Shown piece by piece: positions 1-9,126 of a stretch of 64,000 nucleotides of DNA. Each line of letters starts with the position of its first letter. The stretch's first letter is position 1. The translations under genes were made by a program, and so were the position numbers. This DNA is from Eledone cirrhosa (taxonomy: Eukaryota; Mollusca; Cephalopoda; Octopoda; Eledonidae), in contig OZ024743.1 in NCBI GenBank assembly GCA_964016885.1, positions 193,456,155-193,520,154 on the forward strand, read 5' to 3'. The notes under the pieces are model-generated. The model saw only the letters and a list, made by a program, of their open reading frames with translations, had not been told where the DNA came from and searched no databases.

Positions 1-224
1 AGAAGGGTTACCGTAGTGGAGATTTAATCCCAATATTTCGAGCTCACGCCCATCAACGGGGGAAAATTCCAAAAGAGGGGGAACAGGCCAAGCGGAGAAA
101 GTTGTGATGTCGTTAAGACAGGAATGCCAACCATGCCCCCCCCCCCCCCCTTTTGGAATTTTCCCCCGTTGATGGGCGTGAGCCCGAAATATTGGGATTA
201 AATCTCCACTACGGTAACCCTTCT
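1..224. repeat. Foldback element, 74-bp inverted arms
   Basis: Positions 1-75 and 151-224 are reverse complements with one visible mismatch (position 41). They flank a spacer of about 75 bp that ends in a poly-C run (135-150). The arms begin AGAAGGGTTACC. The left edge coincides with the window edge, so a target-site duplication cannot be judged. This fits a non-autonomous foldback or MITE-like DNA element; no transposase is seen. Confidence 0.75.
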
Positions 225-349
225 ACCTTTGTTTTGTTTTCATCTTTGTCTCTCTCAATTTTCACTTTCACCTGTTTCTCCTATCTATCATTCACTTCCT
301 ACCTCGAGATTTCCCTCTGCATTGTTGTGGCTTTCTTAACTACGTATTT

Positions 350-350
<1 letters not shown>

Positions 351-427
<77 letters not shown>
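351..427. repeat. (TA)n microsatellite
   Basis: Nearly pure TA dinucleotide repeat of about 77 bp. Any open reading frame through it (Ile-Tyr repeats) is spurious. Confidence 0.95.
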
Positions 428-431
<4 letters not shown>

Positions 432-1184
432 TTCTAAATGCTTCCACTTCAGACTAAACTAAAGCTGGCACACTTTAAAATTAACACCCTAGACAAATTA
501 ACCCATTAGCAATGTATACTTCTCCAAGATTCCAGAAACCTCTGACAACTATATAATGCAGACCAAGCAACCACATAGAGATACCCAAATCAGCTAGCCC
601 TGGAGGGCTTCCATGAAGATAATCGGATAAATGGAAGCATTCAGGTGTCAAACTAAATGCTTTACATTCCCCTGAATCTGGAAGTTTCTGCTGAAGATAG
701 AATGGGTATTCCAGTGGCTCTGAACCTCTTTTTGTGGCAAAACTTTCTCCATTCCTCTAAATCTGAAATTTCTGTTAGGGATGGAATTAGTATTTCAATA
801 ACTCTGAATCTTCTTTGTGACAAAAAAAAAAACAAGGTCAATGTTGATGATTTCTTCTAAGAAAATATACCAAGTAGATATTTTCAGAAGTAATTAACCC
901 CTTCAAACCAATCCCAGCTGGAACTTGTATCCACTCCTCAAAGGGTCTCTCACAGCAGTCTGCCAACACAACTATCCCCCCTTCTTCTACCCTCTTCTAC
1001 TACCAGTCACAACCAAGCTATAAGCAGAGAAGGATGGACAGAGAAATGAACTCTCTTCTCTTATTTAATTATTATTATTATCACTATTTTTACAAATATG
1101 CAACTTAACAATATTCTGCATATCCGCAATTGACAATGCATATAATGCTGAAACCGGTATTGTAAATAAATTAATGTTGTGATA
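428..1184. other. No gene seen; diverged local duplication
   Basis: No exon or known repeat is convincing here. Roughly 665-740 and 755-830 look like diverged copies of each other: both run from a CTGAATCTG-like stretch to a TTTGTGGCAAAA-like stretch. This may be an old tandem duplication. The stretch should be intronic if upstream ARMC3 exons lie to the left. Confidence 0.35.
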
Positions 1185-1557
1185 TGGAGGCACATGGCTT
1201 AGTGGTTAGAGCAATCGAAAGGTTGTGAGTTCAATTCTCAGACCGGGTGATGTGTTGTTTCCTTGAGCAGGACACATTATTTCACATTGCTCCAGTTTAC
1301 TCAGCTGTAGAAATGAGATGATAGGACTGGGGTCCCTATCATTCCACTGCAAAGTGGTCATAGAGGTGCCACGGCAAAAAAGCACCCAGCCCACACTGTA
1401 AAGTGGACGTGGAGGAGCCACGGAAAAAAAGCACCCACCACTCACTGTAAATGAGGTTGGTGTTAGGAAGGGCATCCAGATGTAGAAATCAAGCCAGAAT
1501 CAGTTCCCGTCCCACCCATGCAAGCAGGGAAAAGCGGACGTAAAATGATGATGATGA
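1185..1557 (+). repeat. tRNA-derived SINE, type A
   Basis: The head is tRNA-like, with an A-box-like TGGCTTAGTGGTTAGAGC and a B-box-like GTGAGTTCAATTCTC. The body contains CTCAGCTGTAGAAATGAG. The 3' part (GGTTGGTGTTAGGAAGGGC) is shared with the LINE-L 3' tails in this window, and the copy ends in (GATGAT)n. The head has lost about 13 bp between the boxes compared with the copies at 10669 and 57493. It is a retroposon, not a tRNA gene. Confidence 0.85.
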
Positions 1558-1660
1558 TATCTCACTGAAAAAAATCTCTTCAACATTTTCTACTGAAAAA
1601 ATCTTTTTCCTTTCTACTATTTGTTTATATATATCAACCCGTGGGTTACTTTTCTACATT

Positions 1661-1661
<1 letters not shown>

Positions 1662-1702
<41 letters not shown>
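1662..1702. repeat. (TA)n microsatellite next to hairpin
   Basis: Pure TA repeat that directly abuts the inverted repeat starting at 1703. The other hammerhead-bearing hairpins in the window have the same juxtaposition with TA-rich DNA. Confidence 0.9.
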
Positions 1703-1707
<5 letters not shown>

Positions 1708-1821
1708 TAGAAAAGCTTCTACAGGACTAGAACTGTTTCATTCATGAGAAATCATCATGAGCTTCCTGATGATTTCTCATGAATGAAACAGTTCTAGTCC
1801 TGTAGAAGCTTTTCTATATTA
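1703..1821. repeat. Inverted repeat, 55-bp arms, with hammerhead motif
   Basis: Arms 1703-1757 and 1767-1821 are perfect reverse complements with a 9-nt spacer (1758-1766). The right arm plus spacer contains a hammerhead-ribozyme-like sequence on the plus strand. On the minus strand the core is broken because the spacer is asymmetric. Probably a remnant of a Penelope-like or retrozyme-like element. Confidence 0.85.
1760..1810 (+). ncRNA. Candidate type-I hammerhead ribozyme
   Basis: Core CTGATGA is at 1766-1772 and GAA at 1785-1787. Stem I pairs 1760-1765 (AGCTTC) with 1805-1810 (GAAGCT). Stem III pairs 1788-1791 (ACAG) with 1800-1803 (CTGT), and the unpaired residue 17 is A1804, so the predicted cut is after 1804. 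Stem II is weak: a U-U first pair, then TTC/GAA with a TCAT loop. Every invariant core position is met; residue 17 is A rather than the preferred C. Activity is inferred, not shown. Confidence 0.55.
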
Positions 1822-1956
1822 AAACATTTATACTCTGCTATGTATTGAGTACCTTACTTACTGTGGTTACCCCCGATTCAACCCGGAATAACTTATATAT
1901 ATATAACAGTCAATCGACAAGGTCCCAGACCTCATTCACTTAACAAATGAAACAAT

Positions 1957-2093
1957 CTTCCTCTTCTTCTTCTTGCTGCTGCTTTTGCTGCTGTTGCTAC
2001 TACTACTACTACTACTACTACTACTGCTACTGCTGCTGCTGCTACTGCTGCTGCTACTACTATTACTACTGCTACTACTACTACTACTACTAC
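1957..2093. repeat. Trinucleotide repeat (TCT/TGC/TAC)
   Basis: Interrupted triplet array that moves from TCT to TGC to TAC units. It yields poly-Tyr, poly-Cys or poly-Ser frames that are not genes. It ends about 105 bp upstream of the first ARMC3 exon in the window. Confidence 0.9.
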
Positions 2094-2198
2094 CCTCACC
2101 ACTATTACTGTAATGACCTTCTGCTACTTGTGTGTTGTACAATATTTCTGACTTGTTATGTCTTGTTCAGTAGATAACTATGATATTTCTCTTTGTAG

Positions 2199-2273
2199 GA
2201 CTCAGACAAAAGAAGAGGAAAAACGGGAAGAGTGTCACACCTCACAACTGGTTAGGATACTTAAAATAAAAAT
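2199..2273 (+). CDS. ARMC3: ARMC3 exon (charged linker)
   Basis: Acceptor CTTTGTAG precedes 2199 and donor GTAAGC follows 2273. It enters in phase after one base, runs 24 codons rich in Lys/Glu (TKEEEKREE), and leaves two bases that complete an ATG codon with the next exon. It lacks recognisable domain sequence, so it is the least certain of the five. Phase agreement with exon 3433 supports it. Confidence 0.6.
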
Positions 2274-5200
2274 GTAAGCATTCATGATTAAATATTGTGG
2301 AGGTGCGTGGCCAGTGGTAAGGGTGTTGGACTTATGATCATAATGTTGTGGGTTTGATTCCAGGGTTGGGTTGCATGTTGTGTTCTTGAGCAAAACACTT
2401 CATTTCATGTTGCTCCAGTGTACTTAGCTGAAAATGAGTACCAGAAATAGTTGGTGGTTTAACCCTGAGATGGACAGGTGTCCTCTCCAGGGGAGAGTCT
2501 TGTACTCTCAGTTGCTTCACAACATGAAACTGGTATAAGTACCCTCCTAACGAGCCTTCTGACTTAAGACAGACTTTATATGATTAACGCATTAGCATTT
2601 AAACCAGCCGTATCCGGCCATTATTCTCTCACCTCTTTCTGTTCAAACCGGCTGTAACCGGCCACTCATACTTATGTTTAGGTATTGTTCTCAAAATAAA
2701 TAATATCAAAATCTCCTAGATTCAATATTATGTGAGATAATTATGTGAGATAAAGCCTTTACCATGAAAATATAATAGTAAATATAGAGTAATGTAAATG
2801 CTAAAGAGTTAAATATAACAAGGCATTCTGTATGACACACTAATGATTCTGCACTTTCATCATCCTTATTGAGCAATGAATATTGATTTCTAATTTAGGC
2901 ACAGAGCCAGCAAATATTTGGGGAGGGGTAAAGTTGATTAAATCAACCCAGTACTTAACTGGTATTTTATTTTATCAACCTGGAAGAATGATCTTGATAA
3001 CTGACTGTAGAGAGTTCTACATCTCATAATGGTTTTGATAACTAATTGTAGAGTTGTTAATAAGTGAACTGTAAAAATAGATTTTCAAATCTTGTACCAC
3101 AAAAATTTCACACGTCTAGGGTTTATATCAATTTTAAGTAGAATCCCTGTTTTGATTGAAGTGAGAACATTTTAAGTTCTTTTGAGTGGGTGAGAGGGAA
3201 TATGAAAATTCTTTTTGTCATATCTGACACAAATCTAAGGCAGTTTCTAGTGGTTTGGTATGAAAAGGGTGTATTGATTGATAGGTGGAAACAGCTTAAC
3301 CCTTTGACCCTATTATCTCACATAATGAATCATAAATTTGTTTTATAGCCTGTATTCCTTTATTTTTGAGTTATCTCCCTTCTTATTTGTACTTGTTAGT
3401 GGATGTTGAACATTTTGAAAAATTCATTTTAGGCGGGCACGAACTCATAAAGATCGATATGACAAGACTAAAGAGGATGAAGAATCTTCTACAATAACTG
3501 GTGACGAAAAATCCGTGATAGGATCGGAGAGTGAAGAAAAGAATTTTGTCCTACCTGAAGATCCTGAGCTATGTACTTATGTAGAGGAAGTGATTAAAGA
3601 TGTTTCTAATGTGAATAGCATTCAAGAACAAATCATTACATTAGCAAAGTAAGTGGTGGAAATATTATCTTCTTCTTCTTGCTCTTGCTCAACGAAGCCA
3701 AGATCATCAGAAGCATAATGGTGCTTAGAGCTGACCAGAACCACCAGTGCCCTCCATCACTGGTGGTTCTGTGCCAGCTCTTCTGCATCCGCCAAGCTGA
3801 TGTTGAGCCCCCGGAGATCTTCCCTGATGACATCCAGCCATGTGATGCAGGGCCTGCCACAGGGTATCTTCCAACCTGCAGCCACTGTATCAAACGTGAG
3901 TAAGGCCCTGGTAGGATGATCTGATGGAAAGTGGAGGACATGTCCGTACTAGTGCATGTGGTGGATAGCTATGAGACGGGAAGCTGTGGGGTGATGCATG
4001 GGTGCATACAACACCTTCTTGGAAACGTGGTGGTGCATCTGATGTTTTTGATGGTCTTCAGCTCTCTGCTATCAAAGTTGTCGATCCTCTTTGCCAGTGT
4101 CTTTGTGAGGAGGAGAATGGAGATATTATTGATTTCAAATTTAGGCATAAGGCTAGCAGATTTAGGGTGAAGGGCAAGGTTGATTAAATTAACCCCTGTA
4201 CATGACTGGGTCTTTATTTTAACAATCCTGCAAGAATGAAAGACAAATTTGGGGCAAGGTCAGATTCAATGGGGAAAGGGGGTAGGGGTCAATTGTCCTG
4301 GGGCGCCTGCAATGGGGGGGGGGGCTCAGTAGCAACGACCATAGAAATTTATTTGTGCCCTCATACAGTGGAACCTTGGTTCACAAACTTAATCCATTCC
4401 TGAAGGACGTTCATCACCTGAAATATTTGTAAATCGAAACTATTTTTCCCATGTGAAATCTTGAGAGAGAAATACAGTGATAGAGAGAGACTGAGTGTGA
4501 AAGACAGAGATAGATATATTCCCGGCAATATTCCAAGCTTGTTGCCAGCCATTGTTGCCAGCTTGCTTGTTCATTACTCAAGATACCGTTCATGAACCGA
4601 AAAGTTTTATGTTTGGAAAAATTGTTCATGATGAACTGAGGTTCCTCTGTATAAACGATTTGGCCCTTTTGTATTGGAATTGATTCTCTTTCTCCATTCT
4701 GTAGAGAAGGATAGAGAGGATGAAAGAGTGGAAGAGAGAGGATGTGAGAAAAAGAGAAAGAGAGTAAAATAGAGAAAGGTAATATGTTCTAAAATATATT
4801 GTTACTTCCATATTACACCTGGGAATTTCCAGGTACTCCTAATAGTACATATATATAAGATGGAAAAGTGATTAATTGAATGAGAGAATGAAAGTGATAA
4901 TGGAGAAAAGGGAAGATGTTGGGGGGGGGGGGGCGATATTTATGTTATGCATTTTTAAAGCTAGAGGTAGTGCAGTTACACATTTTAAACTTTTGAATTA
5001 AATTTATTTCTTCAGATTTGTTTCAAATAAGATGGGTGGAGCTATTTCTCGAGAACAAGTAAAAAACTTCAGTTGGGAGTTACCTCTTGCCATGCTTCAA
5101 CACGAATATGCCTCAAATATTGTCTCAATTGGGTCAATTAAATTTGGTAACCAATTCCACAGAGCTTTGCTATATAAGGTATTTGATGCAATAAATCCTG

Positions 5201-7666
5201 TTTTGTGATAGTGGTGTGGCAGTGCCACAATAAAATACACCTGGGACCAGGGCTGGATTTAATGGGGAACACATAACAGCTAATGTATTGGCAGCAGTTG
5301 CCTAAATGGTAGAGTTTTCATGAGACAACAGACTTATCAACATCTTCTCTACTTCTAGTTCATGTAATATTTTACGACTCTCAGTTACAAAATAATTCAT
5401 GAAGCATTAATAATTGTGAAGGTGTGTGACTTTGTGGTTAGGGTATTTGGTTTATAATCATAAAGTTGTGAGTTCACTTCCTGGTGGCGTGTTGTGTCCA
5501 TGAGCAAAACTCTTTATTTCACGTTGCTCCACTCCACTCAGCTGATAAAAATGAGTTGTACTTGTAATTTGAATGGCCAGCCTTGTCACATTCTGTGTCA
5601 CGCTGAATCTTACCGCGAACTATGTTAAGGGTATGCATGTATGTGGATTGCTCAGCCACTTACACATTAATTTCATGAGCAGGCTGTTCTGTTGATAAGA
5701 TCAACAGGAACACTCATCATTGTAACCGACTGAGTGCCTTCTTTCTTTAATAGATGTTAGCCTCTCATTGGCTACATGTATTCTTTAGTTATTGAATTAT
5801 CAAAGTGTTGGGAGCCAGGGCTGGATTTAATGGGGGGCAAAGGGGGCCTCCCAAAGTCTAAATCCAACCCTGCCTGGAAGTGTTTGGCATTTGGAAGGGC
5901 ATTCAGCCATAGAAACTATGCCAAAAAATGAAACATATGTGCAAGATGCAGTTGTTTGATATGTCTGGATTCAGAACTCTACATCTTGTCTAACTCCTGC
6001 AATTATGGAAAATAGGTGCAAAATGGCAGCAGCAGCTGATGATGACAATGATGATGGTGACAATGATAACAATTATTAGTGTATAAACTAAATTGTTTAT
6101 GGGATTATATTTCAAGAGTAAGAGTAAGGCGTAAGAAATATGCAAATGTATATTTTCCATATTTCAAAACATAAAATAAAAAATTGTGGTCTAATATTTG
6201 TTTTTCTTTTGTGACTTTAGGTATTAGCTGATCGTGTCCTTATAAGGTGCTCTCTTGTACATGGCGATTTCTTCAAGGCATGGAATATTGTGATGCTTGA
6301 AAATAATGAACAAGAAACTTTACATGAAAAACATACTGAAGAAAAGGTGAGATAGCCAAATTACATAATATGTAATCCTTTAGCATTTACATTACTATAT
6401 GTTTACTATTATATTTTCATGGTAAAGGCTATACCTCACATAATTATCTCACTTAATATCGAATCTATGAGATTTTGATATTATTTATTTTAAGAATAAT
6501 ACATTAACATCAGTATGAGTGGTTAGTTACAGCCAGTTTGAACAGAAAGATAGGATAGAATTCTAGCTGGAAACGGCTGGTTTAGATGCTAAAGGGTTAA
6601 GAGAAAATCTCCAGGTTTATCCAGTTTACCACTGAAGCCTATAAGGAAGCCTCAATGTGGTTACCTAATTTGCTAGAAATAGCAGCCAAATTACACCCTA
6701 ATGTTAAAAAGCACTCAGTCCACTTTATACAGGGGTTGTACTGGTTCCATGACAAAAAGCACCCTGCAAATCGGTCACACTGGCATCATGACAAAAAAGC
6801 ACCTCGTTCACCTTGTTAGGTGGTTGTACAGGTGCCATGATGAAAAGCACCCAGTCCACTCTGTATGGTGGTTGTGCTGGTGCTATGACAAAAAACAATT
6901 GGTCTACCCAGTAAAATGGTTGCACAAGGTGCCATGATGAAAAGCACCCAACCCATTCTGTAAACTGGTAGTGATGGTGCCATGAAAAAAGCAATACATG
7001 CTGTAATGTGGTTGGCATTAGGAAAGGCATCTAACCATAGAAAACAGCCAAAAAACAGTGTATGAGCAAGACATGGTCACCTGACCTGGCTAGCCTCATA
7101 ACATGACATGAATATTAATTAAAATATGGATGAGCTGAGAGGGAGAGAAACTGTGTATAAGAGGAATCAAATGTAGTGTGCAAGAGAGAAAACTGCACTG
7201 GTATGGCCATGTGATGTGTTTGGAAAATGATAGTTGGATGAAGAAATGCCTGGAGTTCCAAGTAGAAGTAAGTTACAGCAGAAAAAGACCAAGGAAAATC
7301 TGGGCAGTGGAGATGAAAGAACACATCATGTGGAGGGATGTTGTGCTGGAAAAGACATGTCCAACTTATTCAAACATGGAAAAGTGTATGTAAAAAGGAG
7401 GGAGGGGTGGAGGGGGAGAAAGAGCATGACGGCAGATTGAGTGTTTTAGGTTTTGGAATAAAAAATGGAATGCAGATATTAAATTTTATTCTGTAGAAAT
7501 ACCGAAGATAGCAGCAATGTCTAAAACATACACTGTCGACATTTTATTTCTTTTTCAGAAGAAGGAAATTTTACCTCTGAAAACCTACATTGTTGATCTC
7601 ATTCACGATCCTGGTCAACTCATTTTAGTTGACACTCCAGAGGCAATACGTTATTGTACGATGTAA
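2199..7666 (+). CDS. ARMC3: ARMC3, C-terminal five exons (partial gene)
   Basis: Five exons (2199-2273, 3433-3648, 5016-5178, 6221-6346, 7559-7666) splice in phase with AG/GT borders. They encode about 229 residues ending in TAA at 7664-7666. The last three exons match the EDR1/CTR1/ARMC3 peptidase-like domain. Hallmarks are FSWEL, FHRALLYK-LADR, RCSLVHGDF-KAWNIVML and YIVDLIHDPGQL, in the order and spacing of animal ARMC3. ARMC3 is an armadillo-repeat protein linked in animals to ciliated cells and sperm; the armadillo repeats themselves would be encoded left of this window. The gene converges with the FAT4-like gene. A plant-type EDR1 kinase is excluded by the animal exon context and the missing kinase domain. 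Confidence 0.85.
2298..2575 (+). repeat. tRNA-derived SINE, type C (in ARMC3 intron)
   Basis: The head has A-box-like GTGGCCAGTGGTAAGGGTG and B-box-like GTGGGTTTGATTCC. The body shows CTCCAGGGGAGAGTCTTGTA and ends near ACTGGTATAAGTACC. Related copies are at 22731, 46858 and 59510. Confidence 0.75.
2584..2812 (+). mobile_element. piggyBac-like MITE
   Basis: About 229 bp bounded by TTAA at both ends, with inverted termini resembling CCC(T/A)TTAGCATTTA. The same unit recurs in both orientations at 6373, 22020, 38671 and 55555. TTAA target duplication with CCC...GGG ends is the piggyBac hallmark. No transposase is present. Confidence 0.65.
2893..2990 (-). repeat. SINE type B remnant
   Basis: Decayed 3' half of the type B SINE in reverse orientation, recognisable by GGCACAGAGCCAGCAA and GGTATTTTATTTTATC. 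Confidence 0.6.
3433..3648 (+). CDS. ARMC3: ARMC3 exon (acidic linker before peptidase-like domain)
   Basis: Acceptor TTTTAG, donor GTAAGT. It encodes about 72 residues: an acidic, low-complexity stretch followed by LPEDPELCTYVEEV and EQIITLAK, which resembles the ARMC3 segment leading into the peptidase-like domain. A LINE fragment lies within about 10 bp of the donor. Confidence 0.8.
3657..4125 (-). pseudogene. Decayed LINE C-terminal fragment
   Basis: In minus-strand frames with breaks, this reads as a LINE reverse-transcriptase tail (GRP..TWLDV-IREDLRGLNISLADAEE-like, then a degenerate C-terminus). It sits just inside the donor of the ARMC3 exon ending at 3648. Confidence 0.55.
4130..4365 (-). 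repeat. SINE B remnant plus hAT-like MITE remnant
   Basis: 4130-4235 is a decayed type B SINE (GGCATAAGGCTAGCA, GGTCTTTATTTTAAC). 4243-4365 resembles one end of the CAGG..GGATTTA MITE family, with a poly-G run and AGCAACGACCATAG...AATTTATTTGTGCCCTC. Confidence 0.55.
5016..5178 (+). CDS. ARMC3: ARMC3 exon (start of EDR1/CTR1/ARMC3 domain)
   Basis: Acceptor TTTCTTCAG, donor GTATTT. It encodes KFVSNKMGG, NFSWELPLAML and FHRALLYK, the conserved first part of the EDR1/CTR1/ARMC3 peptidase-like domain. It ends in phase 0. Confidence 0.88.
5417..5745 (+). repeat. tRNA-derived SINE, type D
   Basis: Head GTGACTTTGTGGTTAGGGTA and B-box-like GTGAGTTCACTTCC. The body contains GTTGCTCCACTCCACTCAGC and the tail GCAGGCTGTTCTGTTGAT-AACAGGAAC. 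It is related to the copy at 44665. Confidence 0.7.
5816..5872. mobile_element. Minimal hAT-like MITE
   Basis: Both termini of the CAGG..GGATTTA family meet with almost no interior: CAGGGCTGGATTTA at the left and TAAATCCAACCCTG at the right, 57 bp in all. CAG...CTG ends fit hAT elements. Confidence 0.55.
5873..6065 (+). repeat. LINE-type 3' tail remnant
   Basis: Diverged copy of the TTTGG-AAGGGCATTCAGCC tail shared by LINE-L and SINE A, ending in GATGATGACAATGATGATGG. Confidence 0.5.
6221..6346 (+). CDS. ARMC3: ARMC3 exon (core of peptidase-like domain)
   Basis: Acceptor GACTTTAG, donor GTGAGA, exactly 42 codons. It encodes VLADRVLIRCSLVHGDF and KAWNIVML, the transglutaminase-like core with its Cys (RCSL) and the Trp of the conserved AWN motif. 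An acidic tail follows. Confidence 0.9.
6373..6600 (-). mobile_element. piggyBac-like MITE
   Basis: Second copy of the 229-bp unit, in the opposite orientation to 2584. The right terminus is intact (GCTAAAGGGTTAA); the left terminus has decayed. It lies 26 bp after the donor of the ARMC3 exon ending at 6346. Confidence 0.6.
6690..7110 (+). repeat. LINE 3' tail with about six tandem sub-units
   Basis: A unit of about 50 bp (CCATGACAAAAAGCACCCAG plus a GTGGTTGT-like half) repeats imperfectly across roughly 6700-6990. The usual tail GGTTGGCATTAGGAAAGGCAT follows. Single copies of the unit occur in SINE A and at 32900 and 63525. Confidence 0.65.
7118..7440 (+). pseudogene. LINE reverse-transcriptase C-terminal fragment
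   Basis: With one or two frame changes this reads ELRER-IRGIKC-VQERKLHWYGHVM and RPRKIWAV, homologous to the C-terminus of LINE-L. It is truncated and broken, in the last ARMC3 intron. Confidence 0.65.
7559..7666 (+). CDS. ARMC3: ARMC3 terminal exon
   Basis: Acceptor TTTTTCAG. It encodes TYIVDLIHDPGQLILVD, the conserved end of the domain, then ten more residues and stop TAA at 7664-7666. Confidence 0.9.
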   Translation, partial: KKEILPLKTYIVDLIHDPGQLILVDTPEAIRYCTM

Positions 7667-7680
7667 TTCTTTGTTTTGGA

Positions 7681-7686
7681 AATAAA
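7681..7686 (+). terminator. ARMC3: ARMC3 polyadenylation signal
   Basis: AATAAA lies 15 nt after the stop codon. It would give a very short 3' UTR; later signals are possible in this AT-rich DNA. Confidence 0.4.
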
Positions 7687-7699
7687 ATACCTACTAAGT

Positions 7700-8421
7700 A
7701 GCATAATTTCATGTATATTTATATATATATTTCAAAAGTAAAAGATGTATATATATATAGAGAGAGAGCTATATATCCAAGAGAATACATAATATATTGT
7801 ATATATACAATGCACATATTTCAAAGAAAAATATGTACTGTAGATGTAGTCAATAGAATTCCCTATAGCTATATTTTGTGTTTAGTAAACTGCAACCTAA
7901 AATCGATCTATGTAATTGATTATCGATCACAAACTATGGATTTTGGTTAAGTTAAGGGAGATGCTAAACAGTACTTTCTTGTGTATAAAAGAGTCACCAC
8001 GTAAAAAATTAGAATTTAGATTTGGTAAGCAAAGGAAAACAGAAATATTTAGAGAACGAGTAACAGTATGAGAATTAGATAATCAAAATACAATTATATA
8101 CATTGACCTGAAGCTACAAAAAGACGAATTCTATAAGGAAGTTACTTCACTATCATAGAAAGGAAAATAAAATTCAATAAAAAGTTTGTCGGTAACAAAA
8201 TAAAAAGCAAGGGAGATAATTAAAACGGGTAAATAAAAGAGTCTTCTCCCCTATTTACATATTTTTTATTTAGTTTTGTTTCTTAAAGAAATAAACGAAT
8301 ACATACATGCTCTCCATACGTAGATTACAGTTAGCGTGTAGATTGGCAGGATTAGTAGACTGTCGAAATAAAGTTTCATTAAATATATAAATAAATAACA
8401 TTACAAATTGAAAATATAAAT
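7700..8421. other. Intergenic AT-rich DNA, no gene seen
   Basis: A short TA and GA microsatellite (7710-7772) is followed by AT-rich sequence without a recognisable exon or repeat family. Confidence 0.4.
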
Positions 8422-8965
8422 GTGGGGGTCATTGCTTCCGCTGCCGAACCGAATAAAATTCGGAAAAACCTGGACTTATCAAATAATTATCTTTTCCAAC
8501 CTGTGCCGTTCGAGACGTTTAGTGGAGTTGGGTTGCTGACAGCGAGGTTCTTGTCATCACTGGCAGCTCACCTTACTGATGTTTCAGCTGATGCACGTGT
8601 GGATGCCCGGTTGTTTCAGTGCCTTAGTCTCGCCATCACCCGTGGTAATACTTGTTTCTACTTTAGGCACAAGGCCAGCAATTACCCAGTGCATTACTGG
8701 TACTTTATTTTATCGACCCCGTAAGGATGAAAGGCAAAGTCAACCTCGGCGGGATTTGAACTCAGATCGTAAAGGGACGTAACTATGCTTGAAAGCATGG
8801 CGTCCGACCCTCTACCGATACCGCCATTCCACCGCCCTCACCCGTGGTAATACTGCGAGCGTGTTGGCTTGCCTGAAAGTGTTAGTTAACCCCAAAGGTG
8901 TGAGGTGCGGCCGATTGTCGCACTTGGTGGTGAATTGTGCCCCCCCCTTTCCTTTATCATTATTG
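8422..8965 (+). pseudogene. LINE polyprotein C-terminal fragment split by a SINE
   Basis: 8422-8652 reads YLFQPVPFETFSGVG...LFQCLSLAITRGNT and continues in frame after the SINE with ASVLACLKVLVN. This resembles the FQPV.VET...RLS.AIQRGNA end found in many animal non-LTR polyproteins. The insertion at 8653-8837 splits it, and the 5' part is missing. Confidence 0.55.
8653..8837 (-). repeat. SINE type B, intact, with 17-bp target duplication
   Basis: In the minus sense it starts GGCGGTGGAATGGCGGTATCGGTAGAGG-like, with B-box-like GAGTTCAAATCCC, and ends GGCCTTGTGCCTAAAGTAG. It is flanked by a perfect 17-bp duplication (8636-8652 and 8838-8854), proving retroposition into the LINE fragment. Confidence 0.92.
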
Positions 8966-9126
8966 TTCAATGATTATATTATATTTTTATACACGGCTTA
9001 GACATTATATTTGTAATGTTTTTCTCAACGAATTGCTATCAATTTATAATGTTATTTACGCATTTGTAATGTTATTCAACTGTAAATTTATACAATTGTA
9101 AATAAAGCCTTTGTTATTATATATAT

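Noticed and set aside
1185..1260. tRNA gene from A-box and B-box sequences, here and at other SINE heads
   Set aside because: No acceptor stem or anticodon arm folds, and the same head recurs with SINE bodies many times.
8422..9001. Host gene with 100-codon frame
   Set aside because: The sequence matches the C-terminal pattern of LINE polyproteins, is 5'-truncated and is broken by a SINE.
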